Part shown: one piece after another, positions 1 through 7,855 of the stretch
How the letters are laid out: every line of letters starts with the position of its first letter
Position numbering within the stretch: position 1 is the stretch's first letter
Assembly (NCBI GenBank): GCA_035256645.1
Contig: DATEXU010000002.1
Location: forward strand, 1-18,022
Source: G026625185 sp035256645
GTDB lineage: Bacteria > Desulfobacterota > WTBG01 > JAGOGO01
Length of the DNA stretch: 18,022 nucleotides
Direction: 5' to 3'
Program-made: the position numbers and the translations under genes
Notes under the pieces: model-generated
Databases searched by the model: none
What the model saw: the letters and a program-made list of their open reading frames with translations, nothing else
What the model was told of the DNA's origin: nothing

Positions 1-3000
1 CTGGGAATACTTCTTTTCCCGGATGTCGACTTCCCGGTGGTCTCTGTTTCTACTACCTGGCTTAATGCGCGGCCCGAGGAGGTTGATAATAACGTTACCG
101 ATGAACTGGAAGATTCCCTGGGGGGAATTGAAGGGATTAAACATATCTCGTCCGAGAGCTACCAGGGTCTCTCACGGGTCATGATTGAATTTGAACTCTT
201 CAAAAATGTGGATGTGGCCTCAGAGGAAGTGCGCGACAAGGTTTTTCGAGTAATCAATAACCTTCCCGAAGATTCTGAAAGTCCCCTGATAGAAAAAATT
301 GATATTAATGCAAATCCGGTTATCTGGATGGCTTTTTTTGGACAGAGGTCGATTGAGGAGCTTACGGATTATGCTGATAAAACGGTTAAACCGCTTTTTC
401 AAAAACTGAAAGGGGTAGGTGATGTCTGGATATACGGACAAAAAAGAAAGGTAAGGATTTGGCTCAACCGTGACCGGCTGGCACGGTATAACCTTGGGGT
501 TGATGAGATTATTCGGGTCATCAAGGCTCAGCATATTGAAGTTCCTGGAGGGAAAGTGGAATCTTCGTCGAAGGAATTTTTGATCCGTACCCTGGGAGAG
601 TTTCCTACGGAAGAATCGTTCAATGAGCTTATTGTCGCCTATCGGGAAGGAAATGCTATCCGGATTCGGGACCTGGGGTATGCTGAGGCTGGGCGGGAAG
701 ACTTTACTTCAGAGACTCGCTATTCTGGGGATAAGAAATTGGTTAATAAGGCAGCAGCAATTGGTATTGCTCCGCGCTCCGGAGCCAATGAAGTTGAGAT
801 GGCCCGCTTGGTCAAAAAAGAAGTTGAAAATATTCGCAAGACACTTCCTCCGGGAATGTTTCTTGAGATTGCCAGTGATGATACGGCCTTCATCGAAAGT
901 TCTATTAAGGAGGTAAAGTTTCAGCTTATTCTGGGTGGAATCGCAGCTGCCTTAGTAGTTTTGCTTTTTCTCCAGAACATCCGAACCACGATTTTTACCT
1001 CAATTGCCATTCCCACCTCAATTATTTCAACTTTTGCTGCCATTTATGCTTTTGGTTTTACCATCAATAACCTGACCATGCTTGCCTTGGTAACTGCCGT
1101 AGGTCTGGTGATTGATGATTCGATCATCATGGAAGAAAACATTTACCGTCACCGGTTTGAACTAAATAAACCCGCAATGCAAGCTGCTCTTGATGGGTCA
1201 AAGGAAATAGGTTTTGCGGTGATCGCCTCAACCCTTACGTTAGCCGGGGTTTTTCTCCCGGTTGCTTTTATGGGTGGTCTGATAGGGCGATTTTTTAAAG
1301 AGTTTGCCCTTACCATGGCTTTTGCAGTGGGGTGGTCTATGTTTGTGGCTTTAACCGTAGAACCCATGCTTGCTTCTCGATTTCTTAAACCAGGGGGGGA
1401 GAAGTGGCTTCTTTTTCGGAGCTTTGATGCTATGATGGGAAGGCTCAGAACTTTTTACCGTCAGGGGATCACCTGGCTTCTTGACCATCGGTATGTAGTT
1501 AACCTCGTCATTGTCTTAGCTTTACTTGGGGGAGGAATATTCTTAAGATTTATCGGAAAAGAATTTGTAACCCCAGAGGATAAAAGTCAGTTCTTGGTTA
1601 GCATCGAAAACCCTTTGAGTTACTCCATCTATAAAACTGATGGGGTCGTGAGGCAGATTGAAAAATTTATTCAAGAAATGCCGGAAGTTAAAAACTATTG
1701 GGTAATCAGCGGAGCCTCCGGAAGTTTTGTTCCCGAGGCGAGCAAAGGGCTTGTATATGTCAATCTGGTTCCTAAAAACGAACGCAAAAAGTCACAGCTG
1801 GAATTAATGGCGGAGATTCGCGAAAAAATAAAAACCATCCCTGATACAACAGCGTTGGTTTCCGAACTTTCTCTGGTTGGTGGCGGAACACGGGGAGAAG
1901 AAATTCAGTTGGTTATTCAAGGCCCAAACCTTCAGGGATTGGATAGATATTCCCGGGAGATTATGGGTCGGATGGCAAAATTTCGCGGCATTGTGGATAT
2001 CGATCGCAGTTTAGAACTGGAAAAACCGGAAGTCAGAATAAAAATTAACCGTAATAAGGCGGCAGACCTCGGCGTGGAGGCCCGGACAATTGCGGATACC
2101 GTGGGAGCTTTTATGGGGGGTATAGATGTGGCGGAATTTAAAAGCGGAGGTGAAAGTTATGATGTTCGTCTTCGGCTTGTGGATAAGGAAAGAACCCTTC
2201 CCACTGATCTTGATCAAATCTGGCTTCATACTCAAAAGGGAGAAGCCATTAACTTGGCAAGTTTGGTTACCATTGAGACCGGAGTAGGTCCCAGTGTGAT
2301 CAGCCGTTTAGACCGTCAACGCGCAGTCTTCATCTTTGCTAACCTGGAAAAAGGAAAAACGCTCGGAGAAGCGAAACAAGAAATTAACACGATGATGAAA
2401 GAGGTGTTGCCGGAAGGATATACTTGCAAATATATGGGCCGCAGCGAAGCCTTTGGGGAAACTATTTATTACATTGCGTTTGCTTTTGTCTTGGCGACCA
2501 TCCTTACCTACATGATCCTTTCTGCCCAGTTTGAGAGTTTTGTATTCCCGTTATCCATCATGATGGGGCTTCCGCTTTCCTTTATCGGAGCCTTTGGGCT
2601 TCTCTTTATCACCGGCAATACGCTCAACCTTTTTTCCATGATTGGTTTAATCTTATTAGTTGGTTTACCGGCCAAAAATGGCATTCTTTTGGTTGACCGC
2701 ACGAATCAACTGCGCAAAGAAGGATTGCCCCTCAAGGAAGCCATCGTTGAGGCAGCCGGTACGCGGCTACGTCCGATCCTTATGACCGCAGTCTCAACCA
2801 TGGCGGGGGTTATTCCTGTGGCCTTAGGAATCGGTATCGGTTCGGAAAGCCGCCAGCCAATAGGCGTTGCTATTGCCGGGGGTGTGCTCTCTTCTACGCT
2901 GCTGACCTTAGTGGTGGTTCCCGTAATTTATAGCTACTTAGATCGGTTTACTCAAATCAGTCTTTTTTCGAAGATCAAAAAGAGAATGTGGGCGCAAGAA

Positions 3001-3027
3001 GAGGAACGGAAAGAAAATCCCTCCTAA
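1..3027 (+). CDS. RND-family efflux transporter (AcrB-like), 5' truncated by the window edge
   Basis: This is the inner-membrane, proton-driven pump subunit of a tripartite efflux system, normally working with a periplasmic adaptor and a TolC-like outer-membrane channel. The frame is open from base 1, where the residues LFPDVDFPVVSVSTTW match the porter-domain start just after the first membrane helix; about 35 residues are missing. The GTG at 37 is therefore not a credible start. Visible proton-relay residues are the Asp pair in GLVIDDSI (window residues 372-373) and the Lys in GLPAKNGILLVD (residue 892), matching AcrB D407, D408 and K940. The usual two halves are present: a porter domain (about 1-300), a membrane block (about 305-520), a second porter domain and a final membrane block (about 820-960). 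The C-terminus ends in a short charged tail. The adaptor gene is probably upstream, outside the window. The substrate cannot be inferred. Confidence 0.95.
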   Translation: MGILLFPDVDFPVVSVSTTWLNARPEEVDNNVTDELEDSLGGIEGIKHISSESYQGLSRVMIEFELFKNVDVASEEVRDKVFRVINNLPEDSESPLIEKIDINANPVIWMAFFGQRSIEELTDYADKTVKPLFQKLKGVGDVWIYGQKRKVRIWLNRDRLARYNLGVDEIIRVIKAQHIEVPGGKVESSSKEFLIRTLGEFPTEESFNELIVAYREGNAIRIRDLGYAEAGREDFTSETRYSGDKKLVNKAAAIGIAPRSGANEVEMARLVKKEVENIRKTLPPGMFLEIASDDTAFIESSIKEVKFQLILGGIAAALVVLLFLQNIRTTIFTSIAIPTSIISTFAAIYAFGFTINNLTMLALVTAVGLVIDDSIIMEENIYRHRFELNKPAMQAALDGSKEIGFAVIASTLTLAGVFLPVAFMGGLIGRFFKEFALTMAFAVGWSMFVALTVEPMLASRFLKPGGEKWLLFRSFDAMMGRLRTFYRQGITWLLDHRYVVNLVIVLALLGGGIFLRFIGKEFVTPEDKSQFLVSIENPLSYSIYKTDGVVRQIEKFIQEMPEVKNYWVISGASGSFVPEASKGLVYVNLVPKNERKKSQLELMAEIREKIKTIPDTTALVSELSLVGGGTRGEEIQLVIQGPNLQGLDRYSREIMGRMAKFRGIVDIDRSLELEKPEVRIKINRNKAADLGVEARTIADTVGAFMGGIDVAEFKSGGESYDVRLRLVDKERTLPTDLDQIWLHTQKGEAINLASLVTIETGVGPSVISRLDRQRAVFIFANLEKGKTLGEAKQEINTMMKEVLPEGYTCKYMGRSEAFGETIYYIAFAFVLATILTYMILSAQFESFVFPLSIMMGLPLSFIGAFGLLFITGNTLNLFSMIGLILLVGLPAKNGILLVDRTNQLRKEGLPLKEAIVEAAGTRLRPILMTAVSTMAGVIPVALGIGIGSESRQPIGVAIAGGVLSSTLLTLVVVPVIYSYLDRFTQISLFSKIKKRMWAQEEERKENPS

Positions 3028-3059
3028 GGTTTGGGTACTGTGATGGGCTTAGGCTTTTT
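3023..3059 (+). terminator. Possible weak terminator after the RND gene
   Basis: CCTAAG (overlapping the stop codon) and CTTAGG at 3048-3053 can pair, and a CTTTTT run follows immediately. The loop is long (19 nt) and the stem only 6 bp, so it is a weak candidate. It would act on the + strand only. The converging mobB gene ends at 3059. Confidence 0.35.
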
Positions 3060-3727
3060 CACTCGGTCTTAGTTCTCGCGGGCAGGGTTACTGAGATTTG
3101 AATTGACCGAGCCCCTTTCCCCCCTTTCAAAGCGGCAACCATACCGGTAAGCGTATTGATAAACATCTCCTGAATAAATGGCTTGAGCGGGGCGTACGCA
3201 CCATCAAGAATAAGCGACACTGAAGGTGAAGGTTTCGTTTTTAGAAATTTATCTTCAATCAGGTCAGCTAATCCCTTCACATCGTTGATGTCAAAATAAG
3301 GCACCTTAAGGTCAAAGTGCTGATTGCTGGCGACCGCGATCAGGGTATCATCCTCAGTGCAGAGGAGCTCTTGATGAACCTCCTTGCGAAAAACTTCGAC
3401 TTTGGGCTTATTCCCTCGTTTATATCCTTCGGTAAAGACAATATCCACATCCTGAAGATACACGGCGGCAATAGTGTCTAAGCTCTCTTCCTGCTTGATA
3501 TCTTTTATTATGGCAACCTTAGCAGGGGAGGAAATGGCAACTGTTGAAGCCCCTGCTTTTTTATGGCGCCAGGTATCTTTACCCTCACGGTCAATGTCAA
3601 ATTCGTGAGTGTCATGCTTGATGGTGCCAATATGGTATCCTCGGTTTTTAATTTCCGCGATGAGTTTTTCCAAGAGAGTAGTTTTGCCGCTGTCTGACTT
3701 TCCAACAATTGAAATGATCGGGGGCAT
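3059..3727 (-). CDS. mobB: Molybdopterin-guanine dinucleotide biosynthesis protein B (MobB) with C-terminal extension
   Basis: MobB is a GTP-binding accessory protein in the step that attaches GMP to molybdopterin for MGD-dependent enzymes. The N-terminus has a P-loop at residues 9-16 (GKSDSGKT), followed by the family stretches HIGTIKHDTHEFDIDREG and DTWRHKKAGAS, and DIVFTEGYKRG further on. At 222 aa it is longer than the roughly 170-aa enterobacterial protein. The extra C-terminal part, from about residue 168, begins SVSLILDGAYAPLKPFIQ; its function is not known to me. The ATG at 3727 is preceded by an AAGGGAAA ribosome-binding site. No other moa or mob gene is in the window, so the link to cofactor synthesis rests on homology alone. 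It implies that the host makes molybdo- or tungsto-enzymes. Confidence 0.92.
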   Translation of the reverse strand: MPPIISIVGKSDSGKTTLLEKLIAEIKNRGYHIGTIKHDTHEFDIDREGKDTWRHKKAGASTVAISSPAKVAIIKDIKQEESLDTIAAVYLQDVDIVFTEGYKRGNKPKVEVFRKEVHQELLCTEDDTLIAVASNQHFDLKVPYFDINDVKGLADLIEDKFLKTKPSPSVSLILDGAYAPLKPFIQEMFINTLTGMVAALKGGKGARSIQISVTLPARTKTE

Positions 3728-3763
3728 AGGTTTCCCTTTCTTTCAAGAGGGTTAAACAAGCAG

Positions 3764-3865
3764 TCAGGAGACAGAAGACAGAATTCAGAAGAAAAATCAC
3801 CAAGGAGCGCAACCCGCTCAATCTATGACTCTCCTGTATTCTGACTCCTGTCTTCTGACTCCTGA
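3764..3865. repeat. Long imperfect palindrome between mobB and marC
   Basis: The left arm starts TCAGGAGACAGAAGACAG at 3764, and the reverse complement of the right arm starts TCAGGAGTCAGAAGACAG at 3865. About 25 of 30 positions match by eye. The apex is a perfect GAGCG-CAACC-CGCTC hairpin at 3805-3819, close to the centre of the arms, so the whole segment is one fold. The arms are built from degenerate short direct repeats of the CAGGAGTCAGAA type. It contains no reading frame. Confidence 0.7.
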
Positions 3866-3885
3866 TTCATTATTCCTGACTTCTG

Positions 3886-3904
3886 TCATCCTGTTTTAGG
3901 ATGA
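3886..3904. other. Perfect hairpin across the marC stop codon
   Basis: TCATCCT and AGGATGA form a 7-bp stem with a GTTTT loop spanning the marC stop codon at 3896-3898. There is no T-run after it on the minus strand, so it is not a classical terminator. It could stabilise the 3' end of the marC transcript. Confidence 0.4.
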
Positions 3905-4552
3905 TGGAATTCCTCGTATGATTTCCGGGATTATATCTTTGATACCATCAATCGCAAACTGGACTGCAATAACTGATAAAAGTAACCCCATCAAACGAAC
4001 TAAAATATTAATTCCTGTTTGGCCGCAAAGTCTCATAAGATATTGAGATTGTTTTAAAATAAAATACGTAAGCACTGAGACCACCACGACGATGGAAATA
4101 ATGATCACGTAGTGGATAAAATCGTGGCAATTGTTGCGTAAAATGATAATGGTGGTGATGGCTCCCGGGCCGCTTAATAAGGGGATGGCTAAGGGGAAAA
4201 AAGACACATCCTCTTTTTCCTTGGCTTCGCGTTCTTCCTGGGGACTGGTTTTTTGAGAGGGTTTAAAAACAAACAGCATCCGGAGGGAGATAATAAAAAT
4301 GAGAATTCCCCCAGCTATTTTAAAGGCTCCGATCGTGATATGGAAAAGGTTAAGAATTAAATTTCCGGTAAGAAGGAAAAATAGCAGGATCAACCCGCTG
4401 GCAATCGAAGCTTTCCCTACAATCTGTTTGCGCTCAATAAAATCATTTTTCGGAGTAATGGCGAGGAATAAAGGGACGTTGCCGAACGGATCAACGATAA
4501 AAAAGAGAGCGGCAAAAGCAAAAGAAGCAAAATTGAGGTATTCACTAACCAT
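3896..4552 (-). CDS. MarC family integral membrane protein
   Basis: This is a 218-aa MarC/UPF0056 family inner-membrane protein. The family's function is unsettled, since the original link to multiple antibiotic resistance was not upheld. Six hydrophobic segments can be seen, at about residues 5-25, 45-70, 72-95, 120-140, 147-170 and 185-208. Family signatures are FFIVDPFGNVPLFLAITP at residues 17-34, GAFKIAGGILIFIISLRM near 76-93 and the loop FPLAIPLLSGPGAITT near 121-136. A charged loop with KTSPQEEREAKEKED separates the two halves. The start shown gives MVSEYLNFAS; only a weak GGAAA is seen upstream. It is transcribed toward mobB across the palindrome at 3764-3865, and divergently from clpB. 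Nothing suggests a functional link to either. Confidence 0.9.
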   Translation of the reverse strand: MVSEYLNFASFAFAALFFIVDPFGNVPLFLAITPKNDFIERKQIVGKASIASGLILLFFLLTGNLILNLFHITIGAFKIAGGILIFIISLRMLFVFKPSQKTSPQEEREAKEKEDVSFFPLAIPLLSGPGAITTIIILRNNCHDFIHYVIIISIVVVVSVLTYFILKQSQYLMRLCGQTGINILVRLMGLLLSVIAVQFAIDGIKDIIPEIIRGIPSS

Positions 4553-4687
4553 AAAAAATTTTCCGATAGTAAAAAACCCTGTTATTGAAAGTGGTTATGC
4601 CGGCACTGTTCCCATCGGCGGTCAGCCTGGATTTTTGATTTCAGGGTAAACACAGAAGGATATTAACAATATCATTTATTTGCGAGC

Positions 4688-4715
4688 TTGACAAGTGCCG
4701 GCAAATGATTACTTT
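4688..4715 (+). promoter_or_regulatory. Candidate clpB promoter
   Basis: TTGACA at 4688-4693 is followed, after 16 bp, by TACTTT at 4710-4715. The -35 box is perfect for a sigma70-type promoter but the -10 box matches only half of the consensus. A heat-shock sigma32 promoter could not be recognised. If it is real, the 74-bp repeat lies within the clpB leader RNA. Confidence 0.3.
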
Positions 4716-4781
4716 AAAAAAACTCTTAAAACCTAAAAATTGATTTTAGCAGGTTGTTGAAAAACTTATCAATATGCAAAG

Positions 4782-4855
4782 TGTCATGCTGAACTTGTTT
4801 CAGCATCTAATAAAATCAAGATGCTATAAGACCCTGAATCAAGTTCAGGGTGACA
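4782..4855 (+). repeat. 74-bp twin-hairpin repeat, copy 1 (clpB leader)
   Basis: The unit has two 27-bp arms in inverted orientation around a 20-bp AT-rich spacer. Each arm is itself a hairpin: TGCTGAACTTGTTTCAGCA in the left arm and ACCCTGAATCAAGTTCAGGGT in structure in the right. The outer ends are TGTCA and TGACA. Copy 2 lies at 11950-12023 on the opposite strand. By eye all 54 arm bases are identical between the copies, while the spacers match at about 14 of 20 positions. The unit ends 33 bp before the clpB start. It resembles REP-type palindromic elements. Confidence 0.85.
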
Positions 4856-4888
4856 AAATTATACCTGTGAGAGAGGAAAAAGTTAGCT

Positions 4889-7525
4889 ATGAGATTAGAT
4901 AAATTTACTATTAAAGCGCAAGAAGCAATTGTTGAGGCTCAAGCTATCGCAAAAAAGAATGACCATCAACAGGTTGAGCCGGAGCATCTTCTTCTCAGTC
5001 TCCTTGAGCAACAGGAAGGACTTCTCGGGCCTCTTTTGAATAAACTGGGAACTGATCCAAACTCTGTAAAAAGTAAACTAAAAGAGTTAATTAATAAAAT
5101 TCCCAAGGTTTATGGAGAAGGAAGAGGGCAGGCGTACGTTTCTCCCCGGACTGAAAAAGTTTTGGATGAAGCGCTTAATGAAGCAGCGCGTCTCAAGGAT
5201 GACTATGTGAGCACCGAGCTTATTCTTCTTGCTATTGCGGATGAAAGGGGTGGGAGCGCTGCCAACCTTTTGAACCAAACCGGCGTAACCAAGGATCGGA
5301 TTTTCAAGGCCTTAATAGAAATCAGAGGATCGCAGAGGGTTACTGACCAAAACCCTGAGGAGAAATACCAGGCTTTAGAACGATATAGCAAGAACCTTAC
5401 CGATCTTGCCCGTCAAGGAAAACTTGACCCGGTCATCGGCCGGGATAATGAAATTCGCAGGGTCATCCAGGTGCTTTCGCGAAGGACCAAGAATAATCCG
5501 GTGCTTATTGGCGAACCAGGAGTGGGAAAAACCGCAATTGTGGAGGGCTTAGCCCAAAGGGTTGTCAAAGGCGATATCCCGGAAACCTTGAAAAACAAAA
5601 AGGTGGTAGCGCTTGATCTTGGCGCCTTGATCGCAGGAACCAAATACCGAGGAGAATTTGAGGATCGCCTTAAGGCAGTAATAAAAGAAATTGAGGAAAG
5701 CGGAGGAGAAATTATCCTTTTTATCGACGAGCTTCATACGGTTGTCGGGGCCGGTGCAGCCGAAGGAGCGATTGATGCATCAAACATGCTTAAACCAGCT
5801 CTGGCGCGGGGAGAGCTTCGCTGCGTCGGAGCGACAACGCTCAATGAATATCGGAAATATATTGAAAAAGATGCGGCTTTGGAAAGACGTTTCCAACCGA
5901 TCATAGTTGGCGAACCCACCGTGGAAGATACCATCTCTATTCTTCGCGGTTTGAAAGAACGATATGAGGTTCACCATGGCGTTAAAATCCAGGATGCTGC
6001 CCTGGTAGCAGCATCTACGCTTTCCCATCGGTACATTTCTGATCGTTTTTTGCCGGATAAAGCGATTGATCTTATTGATGAGTCCGCTTCCCGGCTACGG
6101 ATCGAGATTGACAGTCTTCCCACGGAAATTGATGAAATTGAGCGGAGAATAACCAAGCTGGAAGTCGAGCGGGAGGCATTAAAAAAAGAAAAAGATCGGG
6201 CGTCCAAAGATCGGCTTTCAAATTTAGAAAAAGAGCTGAACGAACTAAAAGAAAACATCAAAGGGATGAAAGTTCGCTGGCTCCAGGAGAAAGAATTGAT
6301 TCAAGGTATTCAGCGGCTTCGGGAGGCCGCGGAAAATTTAAAGATTAGATATGAACACGCCTACGAAAATGCCCGGAGAACCAACCTGAATGAAGATTAT
6401 CAAAATGCGGCTGAGGCGCAACACCTTCTGAAAAAGGCTCAAGATGAACTTGAAGAGAAGATCAAAAAACACCAGGAAATTCCTGAAAGCGAGAGGATTT
6501 TGACGGAAGAGGTGAGGGCAGAGGATATTGCTGAGATTGTCGCTCGGTGGACCGGTATACCTGTCTCCCGGATGATGGAGGGGGAAATTGAGAAATTGAT
6601 TCATATGGAGGAACGAATCCATCAGCGGTTAGTTGGCCAGGAAGAGGCGGTTGCTTTAGTTGCCAACGCGGTACGAAGGGCTCGATCCGGGTTGCAAGAT
6701 CCTAATCATCCGATTGGCTCGTTTATTTTTCTTGGTCCAACCGGCGTGGGGAAGACGGAGCTGGGGCGCGCATTAGCAGAATTTTTATTTGATGATGAAC
6801 AGGCCATGGTGCGCATTGATATGTCTGAATTTATGGAAAAACACTCGGTTTCCCGGTTGATTGGCGCTCCTCCTGGATATGTGGGTTATGAAGAGGGAGG
6901 TTATCTCACTGAAGCGGTGCGGAGAAAGCCTTATTCCGTGATCTTGTTTGATGAGATTGAAAAAGCCCATACTGAGGTTTTCAACCTTCTTCTGCAAATT
7001 TTAGATGAGGGGAGACTTACCGATGGCCATGGGAAAACCGTTGATTTTAAAAACACTATCATTATCATGACCTCAAACTTAGGAAGCCAGTGGATTCATG
7101 ACCTGGGGATGAAAGAGAAAGATTATGACTTGATGAAAACCCGGGTGATGGAGGTGGTGCGCAACAGCTTTAAACCGGAATTTCTCAACCGGATTGATGA
7201 GATCATTATATTCCATAACCTTACTCGAGAGGACATAAAAAAGATTGTGGAAATTCAGATGAAACACCTCAAGAGCCGGCTCAAAGAGAGAAAAATGGAT
7301 ATTGAACTCAAGGAGGAGGCAAAAGATCTGCTCTGTGAACTCGGCTATGATCCAACCTACGGAGCGCGACCACTTAAGCGGGCAATTCAAAAATATATCC
7401 AGGACCCCCTGGCTTTAAAAATCTTGGAGGGAAAATTTGTTGAAGGAGATACTATCGTGGTAGATAGTGACCGAGCGCGAAAAGAATTTATCTTTAGCCA
7501 CCCAAAGAGGAGTGTGAAAGCTTAA
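4889..7525 (+). CDS. clpB: ATP-dependent disaggregase ClpB
   Basis: ClpB is a hexameric cytosolic Hsp104-type chaperone that threads aggregated proteins through its pore together with DnaK. All parts are present in 878 aa, a normal length. The Clp N-domain (about 1-145) starts MRLDKFTIKAQEAIVEAQ. AAA+ domain 1 has Walker A GEPGVGKT near residue 208 and Walker B ILFIDELHT near 275. The coiled-coil M-domain spans about 405-530, rich in Glu and Lys; this middle domain distinguishes ClpB from ClpA and ClpC. AAA+ domain 2 has Walker A GPTGVGKTE near 616, a GYVGYEEGG pore loop near 665 and Walker B VILFDEIEKAH near 683. The ATG at 4889 has a GAGAGG ribosome-binding site somewhat far upstream. No dnaK or grpE is nearby. 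The leader carries the 74-bp repeat. Confidence 0.98.
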   Translation: MRLDKFTIKAQEAIVEAQAIAKKNDHQQVEPEHLLLSLLEQQEGLLGPLLNKLGTDPNSVKSKLKELINKIPKVYGEGRGQAYVSPRTEKVLDEALNEAARLKDDYVSTELILLAIADERGGSAANLLNQTGVTKDRIFKALIEIRGSQRVTDQNPEEKYQALERYSKNLTDLARQGKLDPVIGRDNEIRRVIQVLSRRTKNNPVLIGEPGVGKTAIVEGLAQRVVKGDIPETLKNKKVVALDLGALIAGTKYRGEFEDRLKAVIKEIEESGGEIILFIDELHTVVGAGAAEGAIDASNMLKPALARGELRCVGATTLNEYRKYIEKDAALERRFQPIIVGEPTVEDTISILRGLKERYEVHHGVKIQDAALVAASTLSHRYISDRFLPDKAIDLIDESASRLRIEIDSLPTEIDEIERRITKLEVEREALKKEKDRASKDRLSNLEKELNELKENIKGMKVRWLQEKELIQGIQRLREAAENLKIRYEHAYENARRTNLNEDYQNAAEAQHLLKKAQDELEEKIKKHQEIPESERILTEEVRAEDIAEIVARWTGIPVSRMMEGEIEKLIHMEERIHQRLVGQEEAVALVANAVRRARSGLQDPNHPIGSFIFLGPTGVGKTELGRALAEFLFDDEQAMVRIDMSEFMEKHSVSRLIGAPPGYVGYEEGGYLTEAVRRKPYSVILFDEIEKAHTEVFNLLLQILDEGRLTDGHGKTVDFKNTIIIMTSNLGSQWIHDLGMKEKDYDLMKTRVMEVVRNSFKPEFLNRIDEIIIFHNLTREDIKKIVEIQMKHLKSRLKERKMDIELKEEAKDLLCELGYDPTYGARPLKRAIQKYIQDPLALKILEGKFVEGDTIVVDSDRARKEFIFSHPKRSVKA

Positions 7526-7565
7526 TGTTCATGAGGTGAACCTTATAAAACAATTCTGATGAAGA

Positions 7566-7737
7566 GTTTGATACCAAGTCGCCTTCATTTGCATATCTTT
7601 GTTGTCTCCTCGTCAGTTTTCGTAAATCGTAAAAAGTTAAACGTAAGGTGTTAAAACACTTCACACTTCACGTCTCACTTTTCACGTTTTGACCGTCGTC
7701 GCCTCGATCTGCTTTTGAATGCAACTTGGTATGAAAC
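7566..7737. repeat. 172-bp long imperfect palindrome
   Basis: The outer arms are GTTTGATACCAAGT at 7566-7579 and ACTTGGTATGAAAC at 7724-7737, pairing at 13 of 14 positions. Pairing continues imperfectly inward (for example the GCATATC and GATCTGC segments). The inner arms are degenerate CGTAAA and TTTCACG repeats, and the apex is GTGTT-AA-AACAC at 7648-7659. Apex and arm centre coincide within 2 bp, so this is a single folded unit rather than unrelated hairpins. Confidence 0.65.
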
Positions 7738-7762
7738 AAAAGGATAAACAAAAAAATCAAAT

Positions 7763-7783
7763 AAAAAAGGTTACCCTTTTTTT
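7763..7783. terminator. Second hairpin with A/T arms
   Basis: AAAAAAGG-TTAC-CCTTTTTT pairs over 8 bp and ends in a T-run on the + strand, so it could terminate clpB transcription although it lies about 240 bp past the stop codon. It could also act as a back-up terminator for the minus-strand lipoprotein gene. Confidence 0.4.
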
Positions 7784-7787
7784 AAAA

Positions 7788-7828
7788 CAAAAAAGAGAGA
7801 GGTGAATTTTTCAACCTCTCTCTTTTTC
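7788..7828. terminator. Bidirectional intrinsic terminator
   Basis: AAAAAGAGAGAGGT and ACCTCTCTCTTTTT form a 14-bp stem, extended toward the loop by GAA/TTC with one bulged base. It has a T-run on either strand. It lies 28 bp after the stop of the minus-strand lipoprotein gene, which is its natural client. Confidence 0.8.
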
Positions 7829-7855
7829 CTACCTTGTGATCTTCTGCTATAAACT

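Larger units (their letters stand above)
4553..4888. other. marC/clpB divergent intergenic region
   Basis: This 336-bp region separates two divergent genes. It holds an inverted pair TGCCGGCACT (4598-4607) and AGTGCCGGCA (4694-4703), a GATATT-AAC-AATATC hairpin near 4659, a TTGACA box at 4688, and the 74-bp repeat described separately. I see no reading frame or CIRCE-type heat-shock element. Confidence 0.6.
7526..7855. other. Intergenic region between convergent clpB and the small lipoprotein gene
   Basis: This 330-bp non-coding stretch holds a small GTTCA-TGAGG-TGAAC hairpin just after the clpB stop codon, the long palindrome at 7566-7737, and two terminator-like hairpins at 7763-7828. No gene is seen. 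Confidence 0.6.

Noticed and set aside
7526..7855. CRISPR array suggested by the repeated short motifs in intergenic DNA
   Set aside because: The repeats are degenerate, not evenly spaced and arranged as inverted arms, with no unique spacers or cas genes.
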